Source: Druceiella hillmani
Taxonomy: Eukaryota; Arthropoda; Insecta; Lepidoptera; Hepialidae
Direction of reading: 5' to 3'
Assembly (NCBI GenBank): GCA_039881145.1
Contig: JAYKKI010000015.1
Location: 24,474,501 to 24,538,500 of the forward strand
DNA length: 64,000 nt
The notes beneath the pieces were generated by a model. It saw only the letters and a list, made by a program, of their open reading frames with translations, ran no database searches and was not told the origin of the DNA. Positions 39,011-51,894 of the stretch are shown in pieces. The stretch's first letter is position 1, and each line of letters begins with the position of its first letter. The translations under genes were made by a program, and so were the position numbers.

Positions 39011-42000
39011 CAAATAAATTCTTATTATAATCATGGAGATTTTGATGGGAAGTTTTCAAGTAAATACTAAATTAATTTCATATTTGGAGGAATCTTACAT
39101 GAATGTGTTTATATGGAACAACAGAACCAAAATTATTTAAGTAATAAGAAACTCATAAACTCTACGGCTATTTAGTCCAAGTACTGAAACCTAATAACTT
39201 TTCTATTAAGTTTTTTTTTATATTTATTAAATCAGTTTTTAAGAATTGCTTCCGAATTACGAAACAAATAAAACTTTACATTGGAGTTAATATTTTTCAG
39301 TTCTAGTTTTGCCGTTGTTAAAAATTGTAATTGACAATGTACAACTTAGTATTTGCGGGCAATTGAATTCGTATTATTTGGGTTGATTATAATTCACGTT
39401 ATAGAAAAAAATATTACAATTAGGTATTTGTCAAGAAGGTTTTTAAAAAAGCTAAATTTTTAGAGGCCAGAACAAACTATTTTAACAAGCACACTTTCAA
39501 AGGTTATTTTATGGAGCTGCCCCTTAATTTTGGAAGCGATATTTTATTTGTTCGCTTTTCCTGTCTAATGAGATATTATTTTCGTCTTTTTTTATTAAAT
39601 TTGAATACGTGTGTGGTTGAACTTTGCAAGATCTTTTTCATTCATACTAGGTTTTTGAAAGTTTAAAAATTTGTTTTCCTCTTATGGTACTCTTATGTTT
39701 TTTTCCTTTTATTGATTAATCATAGTAATTTTAAAAGAATATTGAAGTCGTTTATCCGGCGTAAACGAATGTTTTGAGTAAAATTTTTGATCCGATCAAA
39801 AATAATATAATGTAATATTAATATAAATATTAATATAATAAGGTAAAATTAATATAATGTAATAAAACATTTTGAAATTTTCACAAAAATTGTAATTTTA
39901 TATACTAACAAACTGAAATGAACGTACAATTGAAGAATGGCAAGTGTCCTAAATATTAATAAAATATGTATAGCCAAAACAGGCGTACGTATTTTTGGCA
40001 CTTTTCTTCATTTTTTGATATTTTCGGGCAGTGACAAAGTAAAATGTTTTCCTGAAGTAAATGGCCTTCTGCAATATCAACATAATTAGTTTTTTCAATA
40101 TAATATTGTTACGAAGAGTAATTTTTAAGGAATATAAAAAACAAATGAAATATTACATTGATCAATATGTAAATTTAGTTAAACATGATGGCTGTTAGAA
40201 TATTATTCAACTATTGACGAAAAAAGCTGAAAATTTAAACTCAAAAATTATTTGTTCCATAATTTTTTTTTAAATTTTAAATGTTTTTAGACGCTAATTA
40301 TTTGAGAAAAGATTACAAAGAAATACTCGTTAATAAGAAACAGGCTGACGCAAAAATTAATGGTTAATATAGAAAAGCTATGAACGTGATAAGCAATATT
40401 TCCGACTTGTATATTTCTTAATTAACTTTTGCCCGAAAACTATTTAAATACGTCAACGAACGAACTACCTACCTCAACGGAAGAATTATATGAATACCTC
40501 AACTTTGAATAAGGTAATATTTTCTTTTTAATTTTTTGTGAATAGAAAAATATTGGAAAAAAAATGGAAAACTGTTTTTCCATTAAGAGGTGGTTCGTTT
40601 TTATCTTTCATTCTATTAAAGAAGAAGTTCTCTTTTGATATTGTTTTATTAAATGAGATCAAAGACAGAATTATCTGCACATAGTGTTATTATAATATGT
40701 GTTGGATCTTAGAATATGTGCGTTGAAAAAACACTCCGGATATTAGAATTCAACTTAGTCCAGTTCGACTGCAATATTATATTCATAAATATTATATTAA
40801 ATTTTATTTTAAAAATTCTCTAGTAAATGTCAATTAAATTAAATTTTCAGGTTTGTTATATTGCAAAATTTCAAAAATATGTAAAATTATATATAGCTGC
40901 ATAAAATTTAAAAATATTTATGAAAACTAAATGAAGCCACCAACTATGTCATTTGTTAATTATAAAAGAAAATCATTTTTATTTTAGAGATATGAAAATG
41001 AAAACTACTGAGAGCTGGTTTTCAGAATGGGCTTCTTTTTATGGAGTAGTCAAGGGAAAAAAGATGTGATAATAGAAAATAATTACTATTGCAAACTTAA
41101 AAAAACCTTCCTTTTATACCACCGAATAACATATATCAATTATTGAAATATTTCTCTCAGATAACCAGCTTCGTCCTTGCTCTTCTTATATTTCAAATTT
41201 CATAATGACGACGAGACTTAGCAGTAGACTTTCGGATTTTAAGATAAGTGAGAAATAAAATTAATATATGTGTCGCCTTATCGGAAATTTTAATTATCGA
41301 TTAAATCAAAAATTATGCTATTCCTTCAATTAAATCGAAACGTGTACGGTAGTTTGAGACATGATCTATGTGTTTAAAAAATTTCATGAAAATCTCTTTG
41401 CCCTTTATATGTACACACCAAGAAGGTCCTGTACAAATACTACATGTACAAATCTAATAAGTTACAAGTTACGTACGATATGTAAAATCTATTAAGTTAT
41501 TAATTTAAGTTACAAGAAAACAAACCGACGTTGGATTTTATATACATAGAAACAACAGCAAAAAACTAAAACTTTTCACTAGGGACGAGGGCATAATGAG
41601 CCCCAGGCGATTACTTCTGCTCATTTTCTGAAGAACGGGTGACCCTTTATGCTCTTAAACTATAGCATATCTCATGACGTCCCGTTAATGAAACTTTATG
41701 TCAGAAAATATTTACACGGTAAGCAAAATTGCTTCATGTATTAGTACCGTATTTTTACTCAACAGTTATATTTTGGGGCACAACATTTAAAATGTGAATA
41801 GACCACATTTAGAAAATTTTAACGTTTCCTGATTTTTTTACAAACAGGATATTTACCTAAAGGCTAAAAAACGTGAATTTATTATATTTTGTTAACAGTG
41901 TTAATTCACATCGATATACAATACTTTCATAAATTATATTTTGTAAACAAAATAAAACATTTCCTTTCTGTTACGGAAATAAATGGCACAAGGTATATAT

Positions 42001-42125
42001 ACACCTTTATATATATAATTAAATCGAAATATTTCCTTAGTAATCAAATAAGTTCATAAGATGACTCTTTTTTGTATTCCATCATAAAAACGGAAAACAA
42101 ATACACTCGGTCTTATTATTAAGCT
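39011..42125. other. AT-rich DNA, no gene seen
   Basis: 3.1 kb with no coding region or transposon terminus I can support. Confidence 0.4.
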
Positions 42126-42173
42126 ATTCGGCTTAACCGATCGCTTATTATTAAGCTATCGGTTAAGCCGAAT
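42126..42173. repeat. perfect hairpin, 16-bp arms
   Basis: attcggcttaaccgat (42126-42141) and its exact inverse complement (42158-42173) flank a 16-nt loop. The loop, cgcttattattaagct, repeats part of the sequence just to the left (cttattattaagctatt at 42112), so a local duplication-inversion made this structure. Confidence 0.85.
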
Positions 42174-42848
42174 TTATAACTAACGATTTGTTAAAAGCAT
42201 GTAAAAGACCGCGTAAAGGTGACCGGATCAAATTAATAATTTATTGAAAGGCAATGTATATTGGACATCTTACGATTGGAGAAGCGCATTTAAAGTGTTC
42301 TCACTCACGAAAGGAAATTATTTGACACCGAACTATTATAATTATTTGCTCCGATTTAGTTGAAATTGTGTAATGAAATAATAGGCGAATATCCGCTAAT
42401 TCTCACGAGAATAGCATTGATCGAAAGATTTACTGCCTCTTCACTGGCCACATCTCCCGTCTCTGATAATAAATGTTATTAGAAATGTGCGGATTAACAT
42501 CTAAGGAATATTAAAGTATTATGTCGCTTAATAATGTAAGAAAACTTTGCATTTTAGCACACCCGTGTTGATTACATATAGACCTATTTCTTCGATATGT
42601 TTTTTTTAAACTAATAGAATTTAATTTTTCAGTCTAAATGTTGGTTGGGAAATGTATTTCATTGATGATTATTAAACACAAATATTTCTACGAAGAGTAT
42701 TTACCAATTTGCGAATCGAAATGTATTGCCAGTGGCAATGTAATTATCTTTTCATAACGATGTATATTGCTGGCCTCCTGGCCTACTCTTCACAATGCAA
42801 ATTTCTCTGAATGCTTACAGGAAATTACCAAGGAAACTCAATAAGAGA

Positions 42849-42896
42849 TTAATTGACATTACCTAATTAATTAAAATCGTTCATATTCATTTATTT

Positions 42897-42958
<62 letters not shown>

Positions 42959-43001
42959 AAATAAATTAAAATGAACGATTTTAATTAAGTAGGTAATGTC
43001 A

Positions 43002-43006
<5 letters not shown>
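42849..43006. repeat. foldback element: ~50-bp inverted repeats around (AT)27
   Basis: ttaattgacattaccta.. (42849 onward) through gttcat..cattt.tttgga is repeated inverted at 42953-43006, ending ggtaatgtcaattaa. Arms are about 50 bp and about 90% complementary. The loop is purely alternating AT (42899-42954). Both outer ends start/end in ttaatt/aattaa, compatible with a TTAA or TA target. A second (TA)n tract follows at 43005-43041. Confidence 0.85.
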
Positions 43007-43048
<42 letters not shown>

Positions 43049-43450
43049 TATTTAAAAGTACATATTTAATTTATTGCAATTTCTGGGTTTCCAGGTTACG
43101 TATTTTTGAATATTTCTAAGAATATCTTAATATCTCGAAAACTATCATACACAAAACTCTAAAAAAAATTGCAACCCCTTGTAACCCTATCTTTCAATTG
43201 ATATAAAACGTGGTCTTTCAGTACTTACCCCGAAGCAAAAAAAGTAAAGAACGTGAAAACGCTTTCATCGCAACAGTGTCAGCTGCGTTCTTGATTTCCG
43301 AATATATACCTACGTACAATACTCGGCTAGGATACTCGGGTCTGTAATAATACAGTGCATTATAACGCGCGTTTTGTTGTCTCGAACTACTTGAAAGATT
43401 CGTCGTTGCATCCGGCTCTCGACTGTTGCGACTGAACTTCGATGCAACTT

Positions 43451-43480
43451 TCAGTCGCGGTGCATAAAGAATGGAGTAAG
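43451..43480 (+). promoter_or_regulatory. candidate initiator and first-exon end
   Basis: A GC-richer island (about 43260-43520) contains tcagtc (43451-43456), which fits the arthropod initiator consensus. Fifteen bases further is ATG (43471) and then a consensus splice donor (gtaagt at 43476), which would leave ATGGA as the coding end of exon 1. No TATA box is placed convincingly. The downstream exon is not identified. It could be chance. Confidence 0.25.
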
Positions 43481-43520
43481 TTTCTCACCACCGAGGAGTT
43501 GAATGAAAATACTTTATGTA

Positions 43521-44505
43521 GCCTTTGTTAGCTAAGCTTAGTACTTCTAATAATTCGATTTGTAGCACCTCGTACGTAATAGTATAAACTGTTGAATTTC
43601 TTATACGTTAATAAAATTAAAGAAAAATATTTTCTTTTTTGTTAAAACAATTCGGAATTTCAAACTATTAAATTAATGATAAACACGTCAATGGACACTC
43701 ATTTCTAATATAAGTCGGAATCACTCTAAGACTCCAGGTCATCAAATGTTAACGGAGAAGTTATCACCTTCAATGATTGTTGTTCAGGCTAAGACCACCG
43801 ATGATCACGAGTATACGTCAAAGCAAATTGTGCTTTTGGTTCCTTTTATCTTTTCTTACGTAAAGAAGGTGAAATTCATCTATCGTTTTTATTATACTCT
43901 AATATTTCTTAGAGCATAATAAAAACGATATTTGTAAATGTAAAGTTTATTTGTCCCTAATTTAAAATATTTTACTTTATATGTTGTCTTACGTATTTTG
44001 CCATATACTAGGTGCAGGTAACAAAATGTTAACTTATTCAATGCTTAGGTTCAAATTACAAGATGATATTGTATAGCGTGATACTCGTATTATTTAAAAA
44101 AAAATTAACCCTTTAATAATGTATTTTTTAATATTGTATAGCGTGATACTCGTATTGTATAAAAAATATTAAATCGTTTATTACACGACTGTGTTACAAA
44201 GTTAAATCATTATTCAATAAATTCGTAAATTATTCCATTCTAAATATTCATTTTGAGTTCTAGTATTGATATTAATCATTATCCTATGTTCACGATTAAA
44301 AATAATTTGAAATAATATTATTCAGCTAAACAAAGTCGAAAATTTAAAAACTGTTTTAGTATCCAACTCCTGCATAGTTTCTTTGTCGATCTGTTAGTGT
44401 TATGTATGTATTGTAATTGTCTGCTGGATAGGTTTCAACTATTTTGTATTTCATTGTATTTTATATCATTTATTCTAAGTTAAACTAACCATTCATTTGT
44501 AAAAT
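43521..44505. other. AT-rich DNA upstream of LINE relic
   Basis: No gene. A direct repeat of gtatagcgtgatactcgtatt occurs near 44070 and 44135 (64 bp apart). The last few hundred bases may be the 5' part of the LINE that begins coding at 44506. Confidence 0.4.
43881..43930. repeat. hairpin, ~20-bp arms with one mismatch
   Basis: tatcgtttttattat at 43881 pairs with ataataaaaacgata ending at 43930. After one mismatch ctcta pairs with tagag, leaving a loop of about 8 nt. Confidence 0.8.
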
Positions 44506-45255
44506 ATGAACGAACTAGCAAAATTATCAATTTATTATCAAAATTGTGGCGGAATTAAAACAAAGACTAATGAACTGCGCATGAATATTCGAACAAATGA
44601 CCACGATGTAATTGTACTTGTCGAAACTTGGCTCCACCAAAACATATTTGACGCCGAGTTCATAGAAGACCGTTACACGGTGTTTCAACGTGATCAAAAC
44701 CTATCTAGTAGCGTTAAATCGTATCGAGGTGGAATTGTTGTTGCGGTTATGACAAAGTTTATTGCAAAACGTTGCTGTCAATGGGAAAACGAGGATTTGG
44801 AGGAATTATTTATTTCTTTGCGAATGAAGAATTTCTCCCTTATATTATGTGCTATTTATATTCCATCGAAATATTCGCAAAATTTCTATGAAAAACATTT
44901 TTGCAACTTACAAAATTTATATACTGATAATTTTAGTAACCACGTATGAATTGTTGGTAATTACAATATTCCAACCCTAAATTATGAGTTTATGGAAAAT
45001 TGTCCCTATGGCATCATAAATGACAGCTCTGGCCCCTTAGTAACCCTCGTTACCGGCGTCACCTCGTTCATGAAATTGCAACAGTTTAATTACATTAAAC
45101 ATTGTAATAACAGGACTCTCGATCTCGCACTGAGTAATTGTAAATGCAAACTCTCTTCTGAGGAACCATTACTTCGTGAGGACCGCCGTCATCCTACTTT
45201 CCTCTTCACAATTTATTGCTGTCCAGAGGTCGCGATTAAAAAGGCTGACAACTAA
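44506..45255 (+). pseudogene. LINE apurinic-type endonuclease domain
   Basis: The open piece 44506-44949 starts MNELAKLSIYYQNCGGIKTK (the N of the YQN motif binds metal in this fold). It carries VETWLHQNIFD with the catalytic-type Glu, a YRGGIVVAV strand, and ILCAIYIPSK. A TGA at 44947-44949 breaks the frame right at VGNYNIP, where the family has GDFN with a catalytic Asp. The next piece (44992-45255) holds the LDLALSN-like (TLDLALSNCKC) segment and the DRRHPTF block, in place of the usual SDHxP. The domain is recognisable throughout but interrupted and with the GD box altered to GN. Confidence 0.8.
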
Positions 45256-45816
45256 AAATACAATTTCCGCAAATGCAACTATAATGCAAACAATAAAGCC
45301 CTAGAATCCATAAACTGAGAAAAGGAGTTCCACCAGCTTTCAGCTACCTGCGCTGTGGACAGATTTTATATAATTATCTTTGACATTATCAATAAATTAG
45401 TTACAAAGAAACCACAAAAAACCAGGAAACATCCAACTTGATACACTCCTAAATTGATATAAAAAAATTCTGGGTAAAATGGAAATTATACGGTATCTTC
45501 TCCGGTTACTTAAATTTCTCTAAATTAAGAAGTCAATTTAACAAAATATCCCGGTCCTGTTTTCATGACTACGTCCACAATACTGAGAAACTTATTAATA
45601 ACAACATAAAAGGTTTCTGGTGATACGTGTCCTCACTAAAGAAGTCAGAAGGATACCCATCGTCGATGAATTTTGAAGGTTATGAATCGAATAACATTCA
45701 AATAATATGCCAAATGTTTTCTAAGTTCTTCAAATCTACCTTTTGAACGGAATCCACCTCTAGATACAAATAATATTTGTGAGTCCTTCGAACAAAACCT
45801 ACCTCCTCATCCCAAT

Positions 45817-46500
45817 TTGCCACTTCAGATGGATATTAATATCACCTCCATATGCTTCCAAAGAGATGAAATAACTAATGCCCTCAAGAAAATCAATCCC
45901 AACAAGGAAGCAGGTCCAGACAACATTAAACCTATATTTCCTAAAAACACACACGATACGATTTCTGCTCCAGTCACTATAATATTTAACATACGTATCG
46001 CTCAGGGTACGTTTTCCGGGTGCTGGAAAGATGCACACATAATACCAGTATATAAATCTGGCAGTAAACAATCTATCGAAAATTATCGGCCTATATATAT
46101 TCTGTCAGCAGTGTCTAAGGTATTTGAAAAAGTGTTTCACAATAGGATTTATCCGATATTGCATCGGCATATTTTTGAGGAGGAGTAGCACGGATTCGTA
46201 CTGAACCGATCAACATTAACCAAGCTGTTATTGTATACGCAATATATCTTTAAATCTATAGATTGCAGGACACGGGTTGACTCCATTTGCACAGATTTTA
46301 AAAAAGCTTTCGACAAGGTTGATCATCTCATCTTGCTGAAAAAACTGCCGTTTAACGGTATAAAGAGGAATTTACTTCGTTGGTTCGTCTCCTATCTCAG
46401 CAATAGGCAACAAGCAGTAAAAATTAACGGTTTTATATCACCTCATGTTCCCGTGACTTCAGGGGTACTTCAAGGTTTCATATTGGGTCACTTTTACTAC
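45817..46500 (+). pseudogene. LINE reverse transcriptase, N-terminal half
   Basis: ALKKINPNKEAGPDNIKPIF, WKDAHIIPVYKSGSKQSIEN and YRPIYILSAVSKVFEKVFHN are the standard early motifs (45880-46160). A TAG at 46186-46188 interrupts before HGF. After it come TDFKKAFDKVDHLILLKKL (motif A with a catalytic Asp pair, about 46290) and SGVLQGFILG (motif B, altered from GVPQGS, about 46456-46490). The frame then jumps to unrelated reading, and motif C (F/YADD) is absent. Confidence 0.82.
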
Positions 46501-46556
46501 CGAACTACCAAACCCTTTAGGCAAATTAGAACGTATCGAATCTCTACACAAGTCTT

Positions 46557-47012
46557 GTGCAATCTCAACTTGAATATGCTGTTGTCGTCTGGAATCCATA
46601 CTATCTTACATACTCTGATATGATCGAAAGAGCGCAAAAACGATTTATACGTACACTGCAATATCGCTTCAATACACCCAAAATAGTCTATTATAATGCA
46701 TTGTACACATTCAGATACCATACTCTCCACGAAAAGCGCATCGAACTCGGAGCAGTTGTACTTTATAATATTTGCCATAGTCGTTACGCTTGCGCCGATG
46801 TAGTGAATCAGTTGCAGTTTCGTGTGCCAGGGAGAGCGACCCGTAGCACCGCACTTTTATATCTTCCTACCGCTCGCACTAATGCCGGTGCCCTTGTACC
46901 GCCACGCAGGCTTTGTGATGATTGCGATGGAAAATTTCATTCTCTGGACATATTTGCTAGCTCAGTACTTCAATACAAACAGTCAGTTAAACGGATACTA
47001 TACAACCATTAG
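46557..47012 (+). pseudogene. LINE reverse transcriptase, C-terminal region
   Basis: QLEYAVVVWNPYYLTYSDMI, then ERAQKRFIRTLQYRF, are the conserved post-RT segment of Jockey/CR1-type elements (LEY.S.VW.P......E..Q..F.R). Open to a TAG at 47010-47012, which may be the original ORF end (SVKRILYNH). About 150 residues. Confidence 0.8.
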
Positions 47013-48149
47013 TCCTTTGAAAGCATTGACACTACGTTTTCATTTTATTCAAATCGATGTGAGGTTTTTTTCTTTTTATTTAATCGATAGTATTATAAAT
47101 GGGATGGTTATTACTATTAATTCTATTACTGATAACTATTAGAGTGAAGTTTAAATGAAAGGCTGATTTCAATATTTATTGCTTGTTTGTTAACAATATT
47201 ACTTTATTTAATATTTTATAAAATTTCTAAATATTTAATGTATTATAGAAATATTTAGAAAAGACTGAGGATATATGTACGTAGAATATTTCTTAAATAT
47301 GAACCTTTTCATTAGTCCGTCCGTAAAAACGTCTTAAATAACTTAAGCTAAGCTTAATAACTTAGCTGTTCGTACACTCTACCGATAAAAAATTTGGTTA
47401 TCTGGTTTTTTCGTAACATCTGTGAAATTATTCCTCATGTATTTTAGATAAAACAAAATTTAAAAAAAAAACATATGAGTTGACGACATTGTTATGCCTA
47501 ACCGATCATATTATTTGTACCGTATGTCGATGTGCTATTTTCTGTAATTTAAAAACTATTTTGAAAATATTATTGATTTGGGTCGAACATTTCGATTACA
47601 TTACATTAGAACTGCCTTAACGATGTAATCAATTTATCAGTAATAATATAACTTCTGATAATAATTTGAAAACATTTATATCCATTATATAAATATTTAA
47701 CTGATAAAATTATTTATTTAGGAAATTTAATAAACTCGTAGAAAACTAAGTACACATTGGCAGATTTATAGCTATAAGAGCAATATCTTAGATCCAACCG
47801 CAATGAATTAAATGAAGACAATAAGTGCTGTGGGAGAATGTAAATGATTTATGATGCTAAATAATTATAAATGCAATATTAATTAGATAATAATGTGTGA
47901 TAATAAAATAAGTAAGAACAAAAGCAAAAGGTCAATAAGAAGTAGGGAGGGGATAACGATGGGTTATAAAAGGGACTACGATCGGCCGACTATGATAAAT
48001 AATGTAATTTCAGACGTCTTTGGAATGCATGCAACGAAGGCGCAGTTTGTATATTGAAGATCAGTTCATTCCACAATATAGCAGAATATACAGTAAGGGA
48101 TTCTACGTGTAATTTACTTCTGTACTGAGGGATAAGGAAGGTGTACTTG
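47013..48149. other. AT-rich DNA between two LINE relics
   Basis: No gene. The start may include the 3' UTR of the LINE ending at 47012, but no poly(A) tail or repeat end was recognised. Confidence 0.4.
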
Positions 48150-48930
48150 TTTTTTGATCATAATTCGTGATCATAGGATGATAGACAAAAGAATATAAAT
48201 CTGAAGCATGAAATTGTAACGAAATTATTGAGATTATTATACACAAAACACGGAAGATGGAGGTTGCATCGGTTACGAATCTTTAACCATTTAAGTTGTG
48301 GCCAATACTCGAATATGTGGTCAATTTTTTTAAGTACGAAGATGTATTGAACACACAAGTTTTGAAGTCGTTCTAATTCATTCAGTAAATGTTCATTTAG
48401 GTTAGAATAGCACACGGCTATAAAATCAAGAACAGGTAGAAATGCAGTTTGACAAATACGTACTTTAGTTTGAAAAAAATTAAAACCTTTTGAGAAAGTG
48501 TAGGTATTATAAAGAAAATCTTATGACTGACATCATTTACAGAGAATGCCATGTGAGATGTTGGTCAATTACTAGGCCAAGATCTTTTACAGCTGCACTG
48601 AAATAAAAACATAACTGTTCTTCAACAGCTCCAGTAAATCCGATGTAGGTATTTTCGAGAGACGTCGTCAACAGCTGCAGTAAATCAGATATAGGTATTT
48701 TCTTACTGCCAATAATGATACCTGCGATTTTATTAGGTAATATCAAAAGACTCTATAAACTAGCTCACTGACTGACCAAATGTAGGTCTGCATTCAATAT
48801 ATCAAATGCATAAAGAAATTTCATCTACACTGTAGTGAGAGTATATTTGAAGATCATCCGCATATAAATCATACTTGGAGGACTGGTGTTTAACTATAGT
48901 ATCAATAAAAACATAAAAAAGAAATAAATT
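48150..48930 (-). mobile_element. LINE fragment on the minus strand (RT palm to C-terminus)
   Basis: Reading leftwards from about 48920: a KHQSSKYDLYADDLQIYSHY segment (48905-48845) with the catalytic YADD box. Then come a SDLLQLL-like repeated piece, VKDLGLVIDQHLTWHS (about 48595-48540), and the post-RT segment LNELERLQNLCVQYIFVLKK (about 48390-48330) with HIFEYWPQLKWLKIRNRCNL. Frames are broken in at least three places. A segment encoding ISDLLQLLTTS is partly duplicated (cagtaaatc..at.taggtattttc at 48633 and 48673). Distinct from the 44.5-kb LINE, which lacks this YADD part. Confidence 0.75.
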
Positions 48931-50305
48931 AATGCCTTGTTTATTAAATAAAATATTACATTTCAGTCAAAATGAAGAGTGCGCTGAAAAGTTTGATTTT
49001 GTTCTCGCTATGAAGAAAATGTGATGCAATAAGGTAGTTGACTACCCCTTTAATTAAATTTTTTTTGTCGTGAAATACCATGCAATTCTAGATTAATTAT
49101 AAACCGTTGCAGAAATAGTTATAAAAATATTAAATAACAAACGAGTAAACATGAAATTAGGGATATCTCAGATATATGTAGCATAACTTGATTCTGAGAC
49201 ATGTCATTTGCTTCCTTCGTTAACAAATAGATTTTATGTATTCTAATATTATGGTAAATACAATGCATTTTTTTCGGGAAAAAAGTTAAAGGACTTAGGT
49301 ATTTTTAGTTTTAGGAAAATCGTTACAATTATTTATTATTGTTTGGGTGGCATATATTTTTGAAATTCCCAAATCTAAAAAATCGGAGAAAATCTAGAGA
49401 TAAAATACGCAAAAATTCGGAAATTCATTCAAGTCAGTCTACCGGTTCCGGCATTCAATCTCAAGCAATGAGCTCACGTACAGGCAGTTATCACTATACT
49501 ATCGCCTTTTTTTAAACTCTCTACTTTCTCATCAATTTTATCACAACTGAAAGATTCTTTCACATACTTGCCATATGTCTTAAATTCCATTATTACTTGA
49601 AATTATAACAAGCAACCATAAGTTCTTCTTATACAAGAATAAAAATAAAAGCGAAATATCGTGAAGCTGTCAATAGACTAAATGTAATTAATACAACATA
49701 ACGTTTAACGATTCCTTTAACAATGACGATTCCTTTAGCAGTACCGTTTATTATTATACGAATCACACTGACGTAAATCCGTAAAGGAATTTCGCGGTGT
49801 CGAGTTAATAAAAGTTAAATGAAACACTAAGGCGATGTTTTTGATTAAACAGTCTCTAAATTTTTGCCATCATTTGACAGACAGACAAGACAAAATTATA
49901 AGGTTATCTTTTCTGCCCTTACATTTTGACTGACAGAAAAGAGATTAATTTTGCAATGTTTATGAGTCTCGAGTTTTGAGACATACCGTATGATTCCGAA
50001 GATAAAAATAAAATGATTAATAAAATACAGCATGAAAAAATTGCAAATTGTTATTATTTTATTCCTCATAAGCATGGCGAAAGTGGCCTTAAAGATAATG
50101 AATCGCTAATTTGTAATATTTCAGAAAATCTTATCAACTTTACCTATATATTTACAACCGGTATTGTTTAGGTCCAACTATAATAGGTAGGCTATAGTTA
50201 TATTGTTAAATATATATTTTAGTAAATTTTAAATAAAAGTAAATCTAGTTTCGTGCGACAAGCTCAATCTTTTTCCCCGCTCCTCATTTTCCCAATAAAA
50301 CAATT

Positions 50306-50356
<51 letters not shown>

Positions 50357-51894
50357 GGAACGCTATTATTTACAACTCTTCGTCTGTTAGAGACTTCCTG
50401 CTTCTAAACGATTTGGAACTAAAATTGAAAAATGTTTTTTTTAATAGTTTGAAGTAAACTGAACATACCTTCTAAATGTATATTATACAACATATATTTT
50501 GATAATTTATAGGTATACATTGGAATTTCTGGTCAACACCACGAATATCCCTTTTCAAATAATAAATTGTTTGAAAATGACCATTTATAAATTACGAGTA
50601 ATATAAACAAACGTTTTCTAGCTGTGACGATCTCCCACAGTGTCAGTAGAAAATATATTGTGAATAAGCAAATCTTCTATGTGTGTCGACTTGCTTAAGT
50701 ATAAAAAATTAAATTCGTTTTAACAAAGTTTATGTAACTTTAAATAATATATTTCTTTTAGCGTGAGTATAATTCGTACTTCATTACTTTTTAACTGTTT
50801 TTTTTTTAACTCATTACTTTTTAACTAATTTTCTCCGTTTTTTAAATAAAAGAAAAAAGAGTGGTTATTCCCGCTTTTTCGAACACACGGAATTATATAA
50901 TTCTTCATTTTTATTAACTGCAATGCTTATGATATAAACAGTAACTTCATTTATTCATTATCCGATGTCCATAATGGTTCATGCATAAAACGTTTATTTT
51001 TAACCGAACGCACACGAATGGATGTGAAAAATATTAATGAATATCTGCCTACACCTCGATATACAATATTGGATATTCAAAACTATCATAAGAGCTAAAT
51101 TCAGACATTTTTGCAGATCATGGTCACGGGTATATTATTATATATTTTGTTCATTAAATTGTTGTCCAGTAATAAAACGGCTACTTCACTTGTAGATTAA
51201 GTTATATAACGGCAACGATATTCAACAAAAGCGTGCCTTTTGCATAAATTTTATATAAATAAAATATTTGCAATAATAAAAATTAAAAAAAATTTAAATG
51301 ATTGAATAATAATTATTTAAAGAAAATTTTTTTAATGATGTCACTGTGGTTAAATCAGGTGGTTAATTTTTCTACATTAGCTTGCGTCCCATGACCCGAG
51401 ATAAAATATGTTAATCCGAATTTATGATTCTCGTCCTAAAAGGGAAACGACTGCCGACTAAATGTTAGATCTCATTTTGAACAATGAATATGGCTTGGAA
51501 ATCACTTGTCATAATGTATATACTAACAAGTGAGATTATTTAAAACGCATTATTCGATCATCAAATACAAAGCAAAATTCTTCAAAATGTAGATGGTCGC
51601 CTGTACGAAGCGAATAAAGTGATTCAAGGTGAGAGAAAAGTTTTTCCCATTTAATTTTTCCCTTCTTGCGACTCGTATTATTTGGTTTATCATTCTATTG
51701 TAAAACTGAGTCAGAAGCCTACGTAAATTGTACGTTCAATCTACAGATGAGTCATAATTCGTTGCAGAATATTCATTATTTGTCCAAAATTGATTGGTTG
51801 TGATTATGTTCAGCCTGGAACTATAAAGGATTAAGTTTCATAGTTTTTCTTAAATTCTATTATTCACTTTCTAAGCGCATCATTCGGCTGATGT
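48931..51894. other. AT-rich DNA, no gene seen
   Basis: Nearly 3 kb with only a (TA)n tract (50309-50353). No coding signal I can support. Confidence 0.4.
50309..50353. repeat. (TA)n microsatellite
   Basis: About 22 uninterrupted TA dinucleotides. Confidence 0.95.

Larger units (their letters stand above)
44506..47012 (+). mobile_element. non-LTR retrotransposon relic, ORF2 part, internally deleted
   Basis: Coding pieces run in the LINE order on the plus strand: endonuclease (44506-45255), reverse transcriptase fingers/palm (about 45817-46500), then thumb/C-terminal region (about 46557-47012). The YQNCGG/ETWL endonuclease and RT style place it in the broad Jockey/CR1/R1 group. I cannot fix the clade. 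No ORF1, poly(A) or target-site duplication was identified. The catalytic FADD box of the RT is missing, removed by a deletion near 46490-46560. Confidence 0.82.

Noticed and set aside
47325..47375. Palindromic cttaagctaagcttaataactta cluster
   Set aside because: Short, imperfect and AT-rich; not above what this composition gives by chance.
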